A stretch of 33,316 bases of DNA from Bacillota bacterium (lineage in GTDB: Bacteria > Bacillota > Clostridia > Peptostreptococcales > Anaerovoracaceae). The stretch spans positions 1-33,316 of the forward strand of contig JAHZHL010000031.1 of NCBI GenBank assembly GCA_019420305.1, given 5' to 3'. The position numbers and the translations under genes are program-made. Of this stretch, positions 8,529-16,150 are shown one piece after another (positions within the stretch are counted from its first letter, which is position 1; each line of letters starts with the position of its first letter). Below the pieces are notes generated by a model. It was not told where the DNA came from, searched no databases, and saw only the letters and a program-made list of their open reading frames with translations.

Positions 8529-9575
8529 TCACCTTTCCTCCGGCCACACAAGCTCCGGATCCCGAACCGCCGCTGCCACGGTCACGCCGTTTCCCGCGTG
8601 CTTTTTCACAATCAGCCGTCCGTTTCCGCTGGCCAGCACTGCCGCCCGCTCGCAGACATTATCCACCCCGGTAATGGAGCTTACAAACTCAGAGACGCTG
8701 AAGTCGCCGCTTACCGCTTCCAGTTCCCGGGCGCTGTACACTTCAAAGGGAAGCCTCCAGGTTTCACAGAATTCCAAAAGTCCCTTTTCCTGCGCTTTCA
8801 AATCAATAGACGCTACCGCGCACATAGCATATGGAGAAATCCCACCATCCCGCAATACCTCCTGCACCATCCATTCAATGGCTTCCGCAGATGTCCCCTT
8901 CCTGCATCCGATTCCCAGGACAACGCAGCGTGGAATCAGCTGCAGCGCCTTTCTGCTCCTGGGGCTTGCCGCGATAGAAATTTCCAGCTCCGTGCCGCTT
9001 CCCGATCCTTCCGCCAATCCCTTCGGCGGCGTTCCCTGTATGGGAAAAGAGGTAAAGTATCCGATATTTTTCCCTTCCAGAAGATCCGCGGACATCTGCT
9101 TTGCCAGTCCCATGTCTCCAATCCGCAGACGATGTTCTCCGGCCCATTCGTCTACCGCGAAAAGACCGTTTAAATCCGTCGCGGTTGTAATGATCGCAAG
9201 CGCGTTGAGTCCTGCGGCAATTTCTTCCGCCATTCTATTGGCGCCTCCGATATGTCCGGAAAGAATCGGGATTACATAGTTCCCCTGCTCATCGATTACA
9301 ATACAGGCCGGATCTGCCGCTTTGCTCTTTACAAATGGCGCAATCGCCCGCACGGCAATCCCGACCGCTCCGATAAACAGAATCGCGTCCTGTGAAGAAA
9401 ACGCGGCTCCCGTCCACTCTTTCAGAGATCCATGCGCAGTCTCCAGCTCTGCCCCTCCCTGAAAGCTTCCTTTTTTATATCCGCGGCAGTTATGCCCCCG
9501 TTCTGAAAGAATCTTCATCACACGCCCGCAGATCTTCGCGCCGGATGAAGTGAAGCAGATAAGTTTCATATCCAT
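8529..9575 (-). CDS. cbiG: Cobalt-precorrin-5A hydrolase CbiG
   Basis: CbiG opens the delta-lactone ring of cobalt-precorrin-5A in the anaerobic cobalamin pathway, releasing acetaldehyde. The N-terminal domain includes the conserved IGAVGIAVRAIAPFVKSKA and VIPILSGHIGGANRMAEEIA stretches with DPACIVIDEQG between them; the C-terminal domain begins at CVVLGIGCRKGTSAEAIEW. Start choice: the frame is open from 9635, but AGGAGGAG at 9585-9592 is ideally placed for the ATG at 9575 (348 aa, beginning MDMKLICF). No other cobalamin gene is in the window, so this is an isolated pathway member here. It is separated from the upstream aldehyde dehydrogenase by a stem-loop. Function is confident; why it stands alone is unknown. 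Confidence 0.92.
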   Translation of the reverse strand: MDMKLICFTSSGAKICGRVMKILSERGHNCRGYKKGSFQGGAELETAHGSLKEWTGAAFSSQDAILFIGAVGIAVRAIAPFVKSKAADPACIVIDEQGNYVIPILSGHIGGANRMAEEIAAGLNALAIITTATDLNGLFAVDEWAGEHRLRIGDMGLAKQMSADLLEGKNIGYFTSFPIQGTPPKGLAEGSGSGTELEISIAASPRSRKALQLIPRCVVLGIGCRKGTSAEAIEWMVQEVLRDGGISPYAMCAVASIDLKAQEKGLLEFCETWRLPFEVYSARELEAVSGDFSVSEFVSSITGVDNVCERAAVLASGNGRLIVKKHAGNGVTVAAAVRDPELVWPEER

Positions 9576-9616
9576 TTCCAGCATCTCCTCCTGATCTCTT
9601 TTTTTCAGTATACGGG

Positions 9617-9654
9617 AAAATCCCCGCGATCTCAATGTTCATCGCGGGGATTTT
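9617..9654 (-). terminator. Stem-loop terminator after the aldehyde dehydrogenase gene
   Basis: A perfect 14-bp inverted repeat (AAAATCCCCGCGAT at 9617-9630 with its complement at 9641-9654) has a 10-nt loop and ends in TTTT on the minus strand. It lies between the dehydrogenase stop and the cbiG ribosome site, so it probably limits readthrough into cbiG. The T-tract is short, so termination may be partial. Confidence 0.65.
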
Positions 9655-9684
9655 CTCGATTTAATACGTTTTATTCCGTTTTTC

Positions 9685-11202
9685 TTAAACCCGTTCTACC
9701 GTGCCTTCCCAGGTGCTGATCGCCTTCGCCTTTGAAGTTTCATCATACCAGTGCTTGGTGACAGTTTTGGCGCGGGTGTAGAAGCGGACGCCGTCCTTCC
9801 CCAGAACATGCAGGTCGCCGAAGAAGGAATCTTTATTCCCTGAAAACGGGAAGTAAGCGGTCGGCACCGGGATTCCCACGTTAATCCCAACCATGCCGCC
9901 GTCTGTCAGGAACTCGAACTTGCGGGCGTAATATCCGCTTTGTGTAAAGATCACCGAACCGTTGGCAAACGGATTGGCGTTCATGATTTCCAGCCCTTCG
10001 TCAAAGTCCTTAACTCTCTTGATCAGCGTAACCGGCCCGAAGATTTCGCGGTCGCCCACTGACATTCCCGGTTTTACGTGATCCAGAATGGTCGGTCCTA
10101 CAAAGAATCCTTTTTCATATCCCGGCACGACAATATCCCGTCCGTCCAGAACCAGCTCAGCGCCTTCGTCCACGCCTTTCTGAATCCAGTCGCATACTTT
10201 TTCCTTGTGAGCCGCGGAAACAACCGGTCCCAGCTTTGTTTCCGGATCATAAGCGCATCCCACCTTCAGAGCCTCTGCTTTTTCTTTCAGCATGGCTACA
10301 AACTTATCAGCAATACTTTCCTGCACGACAATGACCGGAAGAGCCATGCAGCGCATGCCGGCGCAGCCGTATGTAGAATTGATAATCGCGTTTGTCGCGC
10401 TTTCCAGATCCGCGTCTTCCAGAACCAGCGCGTGATTTTTCGCCTCGCACTGTGCCTGCACCCGCTTGCCGTTGGCGGAAGCGACGGAATAGATATGCTT
10501 TCCTACCCCGGTAGTGCCGACAAAGGTGACCGCCTTTACTCTCGGGTCATTCAGGAAGATCTCCGATTCGACTCTGCTGCAGGTTACCAGGTTCACAACT
10601 CCCTTCGGGAATCCCGCTTCTTCGTAGAACAGTTCCAGGATCCGCATGGAAGTAAGGGGCGTCAGACTGGCGGCTTTGAGGACAACGGTGTTTCCGGTGG
10701 CAATCGCCAGCGGCACCATCCAGCCCCACGGGATCATAGCCGGGAAGTTAAAAGGTACAATTCCCGCCACCACGCCAAGGGGCATCCGATAGCTTGCCGT
10801 GTCAAACCCTGTCGTTACCTGCAGAGCCGCTTCCCCCTGGATAATGGAAGGGAGCGCGCAGGAAAACTCCGTTGGCTCGATGGCTTTCAGAATATCGCCT
10901 CTGGCCTCATCCAGATTCTTACCCAGCTCTTTGGAACACAGAACCGTCAGTTCTTCCAGGTGTTCCAGCAGAACGTTCCTCCACTTGAACATCATCTGTG
11001 TACGGGCGCTCAGGGATTTTTGCGACCATTCCGGAAACGCAGCCTGCGCAGCCGCGATTGCCGACTCCACTTCATCCTTTGTACAGCACGGAACTTCCGC
11101 GATTACCTCACCGGTACTTGAATCTGTAACGGGCATATATTTGGAAGTCCTGGATTCCAGCCACTCACCGTTCACACAATACTTTTTACGTTCGATTGTC
11201 AT
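9685..11202 (-). CDS. mmsA: CoA-acylating methylmalonate-semialdehyde dehydrogenase
   Basis: This 505-aa protein belongs to the aldehyde dehydrogenase superfamily and most closely resembles MmsA/IolA. That family oxidises methylmalonate or malonate semialdehyde with NAD and CoA to propionyl-CoA or acetyl-CoA. Diagnostic stretches are GVVAGIVPFNFPAMIPWGW (Rossmann region), GCAGMRCMAL with catalytic Cys285, EIFGPV, and GINVGIPVPTAYFPFSG near the C-terminus. AAGGAG lies about 11 nt before the ATG. No other valine or inositol catabolic gene is nearby. It is divergent from a LuxR-type regulator and may be controlled by it. A broader short-chain aldehyde substrate range is possible; the exact substrate cannot be read from sequence. 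Confidence 0.88.
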   Translation of the reverse strand: MTIERKKYCVNGEWLESRTSKYMPVTDSSTGEVIAEVPCCTKDEVESAIAAAQAAFPEWSQKSLSARTQMMFKWRNVLLEHLEELTVLCSKELGKNLDEARGDILKAIEPTEFSCALPSIIQGEAALQVTTGFDTASYRMPLGVVAGIVPFNFPAMIPWGWMVPLAIATGNTVVLKAASLTPLTSMRILELFYEEAGFPKGVVNLVTCSRVESEIFLNDPRVKAVTFVGTTGVGKHIYSVASANGKRVQAQCEAKNHALVLEDADLESATNAIINSTYGCAGMRCMALPVIVVQESIADKFVAMLKEKAEALKVGCAYDPETKLGPVVSAAHKEKVCDWIQKGVDEGAELVLDGRDIVVPGYEKGFFVGPTILDHVKPGMSVGDREIFGPVTLIKRVKDFDEGLEIMNANPFANGSVIFTQSGYYARKFEFLTDGGMVGINVGIPVPTAYFPFSGNKDSFFGDLHVLGKDGVRFYTRAKTVTKHWYDETSKAKAISTWEGTVERV

Positions 11203-11294
11203 TTTTCACACACTCCTTAATTGATAAATTCTCCGCTTGACAAGTTGTTTTAAACGTGCCAATATACTTATAACAAATAGCATTTTGCGGCTTT

Positions 11295-11328
11295 CAGCGC
11301 TGAAGGGAATTCGTTTTCTTCAGCGCTG
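11295..11328. promoter_or_regulatory. Inverted repeat in the mmsA-luxR divergent region
   Basis: CAGCGCTGAAG (11295-11305) and CTTCAGCGCTG (11318-11328) form a perfect 11-bp inverted repeat with a 12-nt centre; each arm contains the self-palindrome CAGCGCTG. It lies between the divergent dehydrogenase and LuxR-type genes, with no T-tract, so it is more likely an operator than a terminator. The binding protein is inferred to be the adjacent regulator. Confidence 0.5.
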
Positions 11329-11454
11329 CCTTGTCGGCCGCTGTTGTTATATCTGTTATACCATACCGCCTTTTTTTAAGAAATGGGCGCGCGTATCCAT
11401 TTTCATACATCGCGAGTTCTATCAATAGAACTTTTTCATAGCTGGAGGTGCATT

Positions 11455-12237
11455 TTGAGCTTATCACTGACAACTTCCGACTGGATGATGGTCACAAGAC
11501 TGATCTACCGCATCAACTGTATTGATGCGATTGAGGACTATCCCGGTGAGGTGCTGCGACTTTTAAAACCTATGGTTCCTTTTTCACGAGGGATTTTTAA
11601 TCTTCTTCAGAAAAAAGAGGACACGACTGCCGCGAGTCGCCTCTGTGGTTTCCATTTTCCGGAAAAGGAATTAGAGGAAATTACCGAACAGGAGTTAAAC
11701 AGTAATTTTTTTCTGCAGAGCCTGTATTTCGATTTTTCCGCGAAGGTTTCACGGGGTCCTTCCCTGACTGAGCTGAATCACAAAAACATTGCGGGGATCG
11801 GATTCTTTCCTGACAGCGTGCAGCACGCGCTGACCATGATCCTGCAGTATAAAGAGGATGTTCTCGGCTATCTGATCCTGCTCCGGGAAAACCGGGAAAG
11901 TGAATTCATCCGCAGAGACATGTGCGTACTGGAAGAACTTCACGCTCATATCTCCCTGCAGCTTTCCAAACTTCTTTCTCAGAAGCCTTCCGCCGAAACG
12001 GAAACAGTACTGCCGGTATGGGAAACCTTGTTTCAGCCCTACGACTTATCCAAAAAAGAAATTGAAGTGGTTTATTACTTCTATCAGGGATTTTCCGACG
12101 CGGAAATTTGCCAGAAGCTGTTTATTTCCAAGTCCACTTTTAAAAAGCACGTCAATCATATCTATCAGAAAATGAAGCTGAACAACCGGGTGGCGTTGCT
12201 GAAATGTGTGGATAATACTCTGGAAAAGGCAAAATAA
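11455..12237 (+). CDS. LuxR-type transcriptional regulator
   Basis: The C-terminal 60 residues (about 196-252) form a LuxR/FixJ helix-turn-helix: LSKKEIEVVYYFYQGFSDAE, then ICQKLFISKSTFKKHVNHIY. The N-terminal 190 residues contain a stretch, VLGYLILLRENR, that looks like the end of a GAF-like sensor, but no receiver or autoinducer domain is recognisable. The frame is open from 11383. I choose the TTG at 11455 (260 aa) because GGAGG at 11444-11448 is 6 nt upstream, whereas the ATG at 11383 has no ribosome site. It is divergent from the aldehyde dehydrogenase gene and followed by a strong terminator. It probably regulates that neighbour; the ligand is unknown. Confidence 0.85.
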   Translation: MSLSLTTSDWMMVTRLIYRINCIDAIEDYPGEVLRLLKPMVPFSRGIFNLLQKKEDTTAASRLCGFHFPEKELEEITEQELNSNFFLQSLYFDFSAKVSRGPSLTELNHKNIAGIGFFPDSVQHALTMILQYKEDVLGYLILLRENRESEFIRRDMCVLEELHAHISLQLSKLLSQKPSAETETVLPVWETLFQPYDLSKKEIEVVYYFYQGFSDAEICQKLFISKSTFKKHVNHIYQKMKLNNRVALLKCVDNTLEKAK

Positions 12238-12290
12238 AAGAAAACGATCATCGGGAAGCGTCTTGTTCCGCAGGATCGTTTTCTTTTTTA
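12237..12290 (+). terminator. Rho-independent terminator of the LuxR-type gene
   Basis: AAAGAAAACGATC (12237-12249) pairs perfectly with GATCGTTTTCTTT (12274-12286), followed by a T-rich run. The A-rich 5' arm means it may also work weakly on the opposite strand. Confidence 0.85.
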
Positions 12291-12349
12291 TAAGTGTCTA
12301 ATGCCTGAATTTCTATGTTTCCTGTATCAGTTCGGTTATAAATTTTCAG

Positions 12350-12377
12350 AAAAAAAGCGGCCGCCGCAGCGACCGCT
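12350..12377 (-). terminator. Rho-independent terminator of hsp20
   Basis: On the minus strand AGCGGTCGC (12377-12369) pairs with GCGGCCGCT (12364-12356) with one G-T wobble and a 4-nt loop, followed by seven T. It begins 40 nt after the hsp20 stop. Confidence 0.88.
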
Positions 12378-12417
12378 CTATCCCAATCCCATTTTATTCA
12401 TCTGCATGGGCAACTTC

Positions 12418-12876
12418 TTACCCTTCAATCTGAATCAGTTTCTTAGTCTCTTCTTTCGGTTTTGCCTCCTTCTTCGGAATAAAGAGTTCCAAAACTCCGT
12501 GCTTAAACTCTCCCTTGATATCCTCTTCTGTCACAATATCTCCTACATAAAAGCTTCTGCTGCAGGCTCCGGAATACCGTTCTCTATGGATATAAGATTC
12601 TTTCTTATCCTCTTTCTCATCTTTTTCAATCCCTTTTTCCGCGCTGACGGTCAGATATCCGTTTTCCAGAGAAACCTGAATTTCATCCTTTTTGAATCCC
12701 GGCAGATCAATTTCAACCTTGTAGCCTTCATCGGATTCCCTGATATCCGTTTTCATCAGATTCTTCCCCCTGTGTCCGTACAGCTTTTTCTCCATCCGTT
12801 TCCAATCCTTATCATCGTAAAACGGAAAACCCCAAAAGTCATCAAATAAATCTTTTCCAAAAATACTCGGTGTCAT
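12418..12876 (-). CDS. Hsp20/alpha-crystallin family small heat-shock protein
   Basis: A 152-aa ATP-independent holdase chaperone that binds unfolding proteins. The alpha-crystallin domain spans about residues 40-140: KTDIRESDEGYKVEIDLPGF, then VSLENGYLTVSAEKG, a charged loop, RSFYVGDIVTEEDIKGEFKHGVLELFIPK in pieces, and the C-terminal tail with an I-x-I-like LIQIEG. The N-terminal FDDFWGFPFYDD is the usual aromatic-rich arm. GGGGAG precedes the ATG by about 10 nt. A CIRCE operator overlapping its promoter indicates HrcA-type heat-shock control. It is monocistronic, with its own terminator. Confidence 0.95.
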   Translation of the reverse strand: MTPSIFGKDLFDDFWGFPFYDDKDWKRMEKKLYGHRGKNLMKTDIRESDEGYKVEIDLPGFKKDEIQVSLENGYLTVSAEKGIEKDEKEDKKESYIHRERYSGACSRSFYVGDIVTEEDIKGEFKHGVLELFIPKKEAKPKEETKKLIQIEG

Positions 12877-12971
12877 ACTTCATCTCTCCCCTCATCTATT
12901 ACAATCTATTTTTTACGTTTTTATGTGGTCATCGGAATCTCCTTTCGATCCCTTTCCCTTTCCACATCTTT

Positions 12972-13013
12972 ATTATAGCACTTTTGTTAGCACTGTCAAG
13001 AGGTGAGTGCTAA
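12972..13013 (-). promoter_or_regulatory. CIRCE operator overlapping the hsp20 promoter
   Basis: TTAGCACTG (12987-12995), nine bases, then GAGTGCTAA (13005-13013) is the CIRCE element bound by HrcA, with one departure from the consensus arm TTAGCACTC. On the minus strand TTGACA (12999-12994) lies inside it and TATAAT (12977-12972) follows 16 nt later. Bound repressor would therefore cover the -35 box. HrcA itself is not in the window. Confidence 0.92.
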
Positions 13014-13060
13014 TTTTTTCAGAAAATTTTCCGGCTTCTTTCAATAGACAGCCGTTCGCG

Positions 13061-13441
13061 TTACCTGTATTTGTCCTTATATTCTCTGGAATGTTCGATC
13101 AGACAGATCCGTACACCATTGGGATCCAGCACAAAAGTCATCCGTCCCACGGTCGTTGGAACCACAGGCCCTGTAGGTTTGTACCCTTTTTCTTCTAAAT
13201 GGCGGATGGTTTCATCCAGGTCTTCCACATCCGTTCCCACAGAGTACAAGCCCACTTCAAAGTTGGGGTTTTCAATCAGCTCCACACTGGCTCCGCCTTC
13301 GCTTTCCATAATCGTAATATGGCCTCCGTCCGGTGTATCCACATGATACCCTTCCTGAAAGCCCAGCACATCCCTGTAAAATGTAACGGATTCTTCCATG
13401 TTCCTGACGATCATGGTGGAATATTCGACTTTGATTTTCAT
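13061..13441 (-). CDS. VOC (glyoxalase/bleomycin-resistance fold) protein
   Basis: The 126-aa protein has the paired beta-alpha-beta-beta-beta modules of the vicinal oxygen chelate superfamily. It reads STMIVRNMEESVTFYRDVLG at the start, then VDTPDGGHITIME and GGASVELIENP. The second module has SVGTDVEDLDETIRHLEEKG, ending in FVLDPNGVRICLIEHS. Family members include lyases, dioxygenases and antibiotic-binding proteins, and the substrate cannot be told here. The frame is open upstream to 13540, but the ATG at 13441 begins the conserved fold. The upstream site is weak (AAGGATG). It lies between hsp20 and the trp leader, with no obvious functional link to either. Confidence 0.85.
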   Translation of the reverse strand: MKIKVEYSTMIVRNMEESVTFYRDVLGFQEGYHVDTPDGGHITIMESEGGASVELIENPNFEVGLYSVGTDVEDLDETIRHLEEKGYKPTGPVVPTTVGRMTFVLDPNGVRICLIEHSREYKDKYR

Positions 13442-13714
13442 AACAATCACCCGCATCCTTTTTTTCTTAATTATACCGCGCCGCCCTCTGCCTGTAAATA
13501 AGAAGCCTCCCGGGGACAGCCGCAGAAAAGGCTCTGACATTTCCTATCTGATTCCAATGTTCTTCTATTTAACTATTTATACATTTCGCATTCTCCCCCG
13601 CTCCACACTCCGTAACCCTGTAATTCTTATAAGCAATTTGTCTTTTTCATAATATGATTCCATCACGAAGCCGACATCCGCCTGTCTGTCTTCTCTGTTT
13701 TTCAAATTCCCCTC

Positions 13715-13743
13715 TTGACACCATTCCCAATCTGTGCTACACT
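13715..13743 (+). promoter_or_regulatory. Promoter of the trp operon
   Basis: TTGACA (13715-13720) and TACACT (13738-13743) are 17 nt apart, placing the transcription start shortly before the T-box leader. Confidence 0.85.
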
Positions 13744-13786
13744 TCATTACAATAAACCGATGAGGCGGAGATAACGCTGATTATGC

Positions 13787-14047
13787 TTCTACAGAGAGCC
13801 CGTGTTGCTGAGAGTCGGGTGAAACACAGATCTTCCAAATGGACCGCTGAGGGTGCAGTCAAATGCGCAAAGTTCGCGCAGAGTATTCTGCAACGTGAGG
13901 GCATACGTCAGTTGCCGGGGATATGCTGGTATCCTGCTGAGGGCGCAGTCTGTAATAGGCTTGCGAATCAAGGTGGCATCGCGGATAAGCTGCTGAAAAA
14001 TTGCTTTATTCGTCCTTGACAGAAAACATCTGTCAGGGACTTTTTTA
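13787..14047 (+). promoter_or_regulatory. Tryptophan T-box riboswitch leader
   Basis: The leader has the T-box layout. Stem I begins around ACAGAGAGCCCGTG and continues through GCTGAGAGTCGGGTG. A specifier region reads CCAAATGGACC with a TGG (Trp) codon. The conserved T-box sequence AAGGTGGCATCGCGG is at 13970-13984, followed by a terminator at 14012-14046. In this class, uncharged tRNA pairs with the specifier and with the T-box bulge, stabilising the antiterminator so that the operon is transcribed when tryptophan is scarce. The specifier identity agrees with the downstream trp genes. Short open frames over this region are not genes. Confidence 0.93.
14012..14046 (+). terminator. Regulated terminator of the trp T-box
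   Basis: GTCCTTGACAG (14012-14022) pairs with CTGTCAGGGAC (14030-14040) around a 7-nt loop and is followed by six T. Its formation competes with the antiterminator that contains the T-box sequence. Confidence 0.92.
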
Positions 14048-14099
14048 TTGCTCTGGCAGAACTCCAGTAACACACTATATGATTCAGGAGGTTTGCTTT

Positions 14100-15566
14100 A
14101 TGAACATTTTACCGAGCTTAAAGGACGTGGAAAAAATCGCGGAAAGCAGGGAGTACAACGTGGTTCCCGTAAGCTGTGAAATTCTGTCGGATATCTGCAC
14201 GCCTATCGAAGCTCTCCGAATTCTGAAAAACGTATCCACCCACTGTTACATGCTGGAATCGGTAACCGAAAAGGAAAAATGGGGCCGCTACACGTTCCTG
14301 GGCTTTGACCCCAAGCTGGAAATCACCTGCGCGGACGGCGATCTGAAAGCAGGCAATATCCATCTAAAAACGGAAGACCCTTCCGCCTTCCTGCGCCAGA
14401 TCCTGGCGGACTACAAAAGCCCCCGCTTCGATTATCTTCCTTCTTTCACCGGCGGGCTTGTCGGTTATTTCTCTTACGACTACCTGGGCTACAGTGAGCC
14501 GGCGGTGCGGGTGGAAACCGAGGACAGTGAGAATTTTAAAGATGTGGATCTGATGCTCTTTGACAAAGTCATCGCCTTTGATAACTTCCGCCAGAAAATC
14601 ATCCTCATCGTCAACATGTCCCTGTCCGACCCGCGAACCGGCTACAACAAGGCGGTTATGGAATTAAAACAGCTCTGTCGGCTGCTGCGTACCGGAGAAA
14701 AGAAAGAAGAACCCGCCGGTCGGCTGCTGGGCGAGGTGACGCCCCTCTTTGACCGGGACGCTTATTGCCGAATGGTGGAAAAAGCAAAGCAGCACATCTA
14801 TGAGGGAGACATTTTCCAGATTGTGCTGTCCAACCGGCTCAGCGCGCCTTTTGAGGGAAGCCTGCTCAATACCTACCGGATCCTGCGGACCATGAACCCT
14901 TCCCCGTACATGTTCTATTTTTCCGGAACCGACGTGGAAGTCGCCGGCGCGTCCCCGGAGACGCTGGTAAAACTGGAAAATGGTGTGCTCCATACCTTTC
15001 CCCTTGCCGGAACCCGTCCCAGAGGAAAGACCGAGGAAGAAGACAAAGCTCTGGAAGCAGATCTTCTCATCGACCCCAAGGAAATCGCCGAACACAACAT
15101 GCTGGTGGATCTGGGCCGCAACGACCTGGGAAAAGTCTCCCGCTTTGGAACCGTGGAGGTGGAAAGCTTTCATACCATCGAACGCTATTCCCACGTCATG
15201 CACATCGGCTCGACGGTAAGAGGCGAAATCCGGGAAGACTGTGACGCTCTGGACGCTGTCAGCGCGGTACTTCCCGCGGGTACCCTTTCCGGCGCTCCAA
15301 AAATCCGGGCCTGCCAGCTCATCGGAGAACTGGAAAACAACAAACGGGGCATCTACGGCGGCGCCATCGGATATATCGACTTTACCGGAAACATGGACAC
15401 CTGCATTGCTATCCGCATCGCCTATAAGAAAAACGGTCAGGTGTTTGTGAGAAGCGGCGCCGGAATCGTGGCGGATTCGGTGCCGGAAACCGAATTTGAG
15501 GAATGTATCAATAAAGCGAAAGCCGTTGTAAACGCGCTGAAACTCGCGGAGGAGGCGGACTTATGA
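14100..15566 (+). CDS. trpE: Anthranilate synthase component I TrpE
   Basis: TrpE converts chorismate to anthranilate using ammonia supplied by TrpG, the first committed step of tryptophan synthesis. The 488-aa protein begins MNILPSLKDVEKIAESREYN. It carries an MLES motif at residues 51-54, matching the LLES-type site where tryptophan binds for feedback inhibition. The chorismate-binding domain is complete: DIFQIVLSNRLSAPF, ASPETLVKLENG, FPLAGTRPRGKT, VDLGRNDLGKVSRFG, LPAGTLSGAPKIRA and YGGAIGYIDFTGNMDT. The ATG at 14100 follows CAGGAGG by 8 nt; a longer frame to 14001 would run through the T-box terminator and is rejected. It overlaps trpG by 4 nt. Confidence 0.97.
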   Translation: MNILPSLKDVEKIAESREYNVVPVSCEILSDICTPIEALRILKNVSTHCYMLESVTEKEKWGRYTFLGFDPKLEITCADGDLKAGNIHLKTEDPSAFLRQILADYKSPRFDYLPSFTGGLVGYFSYDYLGYSEPAVRVETEDSENFKDVDLMLFDKVIAFDNFRQKIILIVNMSLSDPRTGYNKAVMELKQLCRLLRTGEKKEEPAGRLLGEVTPLFDRDAYCRMVEKAKQHIYEGDIFQIVLSNRLSAPFEGSLLNTYRILRTMNPSPYMFYFSGTDVEVAGASPETLVKLENGVLHTFPLAGTRPRGKTEEEDKALEADLLIDPKEIAEHNMLVDLGRNDLGKVSRFGTVEVESFHTIERYSHVMHIGSTVRGEIREDCDALDAVSAVLPAGTLSGAPKIRACQLIGELENNKRGIYGGAIGYIDFTGNMDTCIAIRIAYKKNGQVFVRSGAGIVADSVPETEFEECINKAKAVVNALKLAEEADL

Positions 15567-16150
15567 TTTTACTCATTGATAATTACGACAGTTTTTCTTA
15601 TAACCTGTACCAGCTGATCGGGAGCATCGATCCGGATATCCGGGTCATCCGAAACGACGAAATGACAACCGATCAGATAAAGACCCTGAGGCCGGATCGT
15701 GTCATTCTCTCCCCCGGTCCGGGCAGGCCGGAGGACGCTGGAATTCTCATGGAAGCGGTAACAGCTCTGGGACCGGAAATTCCCATGCTGGGAGTCTGTC
15801 TCGGCCATCAGGCCATTTGCGCCGCCTTTGGAGCCGATATCACCTACGCCTGTACCCTGATGCACGGCAAGCAGTCCAAAGTCCGCTTTGACAAAACCAG
15901 CCCGCTGTTTCAGCGGTGTCCCAAAACAGCTCCCGTGGCCCGTTATCATTCCCTTGCCGTAGACCCTGAGACCCTTCCATCCTGCCTGAATATTACCGCG
16001 GAAACGGAGGACGGGGAAGTAATGGCTGTGCAGCATACGGAATACCCCATCTACGGCGTTCAGTTCCATCCGGAATCCATTATGACGCCGGATGGAAAAA
16101 CCATGTTGGAAAATTTTATCAAATATACCGGAGGAGGCTCCCATGATTAA
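15563..16150 (+). CDS. trpG: Anthranilate synthase component II (glutamine amidotransferase) TrpG
   Basis: A class I glutamine amidotransferase of 195 aa that hydrolyses glutamine and passes ammonia to TrpE. The catalytic triad is visible: Cys79 in MLGVCLGHQAI, and His169 with Glu171 in YGVQFHPES. The oxyanion region is SPGPGRPEDAG. It is a stand-alone subunit, not fused to TrpD or TrpE. The start overlaps the trpE stop (ATGA) and the end overlaps trpD by 8 nt. PabA-like dual use for folate synthesis is possible in organisms with one such subunit, which this window cannot settle. Confidence 0.96.
   Translation: MILLIDNYDSFSYNLYQLIGSIDPDIRVIRNDEMTTDQIKTLRPDRVILSPGPGRPEDAGILMEAVTALGPEIPMLGVCLGHQAICAAFGADITYACTLMHGKQSKVRFDKTSPLFQRCPKTAPVARYHSLAVDPETLPSCLNITAETEDGEVMAVQHTEYPIYGVQFHPESIMTPDGKTMLENFIKYTGGGSHD

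Noticed and set aside
13783..14073. Small open frames on both strands over the trp leader
   Set aside because: The sequence is explained by T-box structure; the frames cross the specifier stem, T-box motif and terminator.
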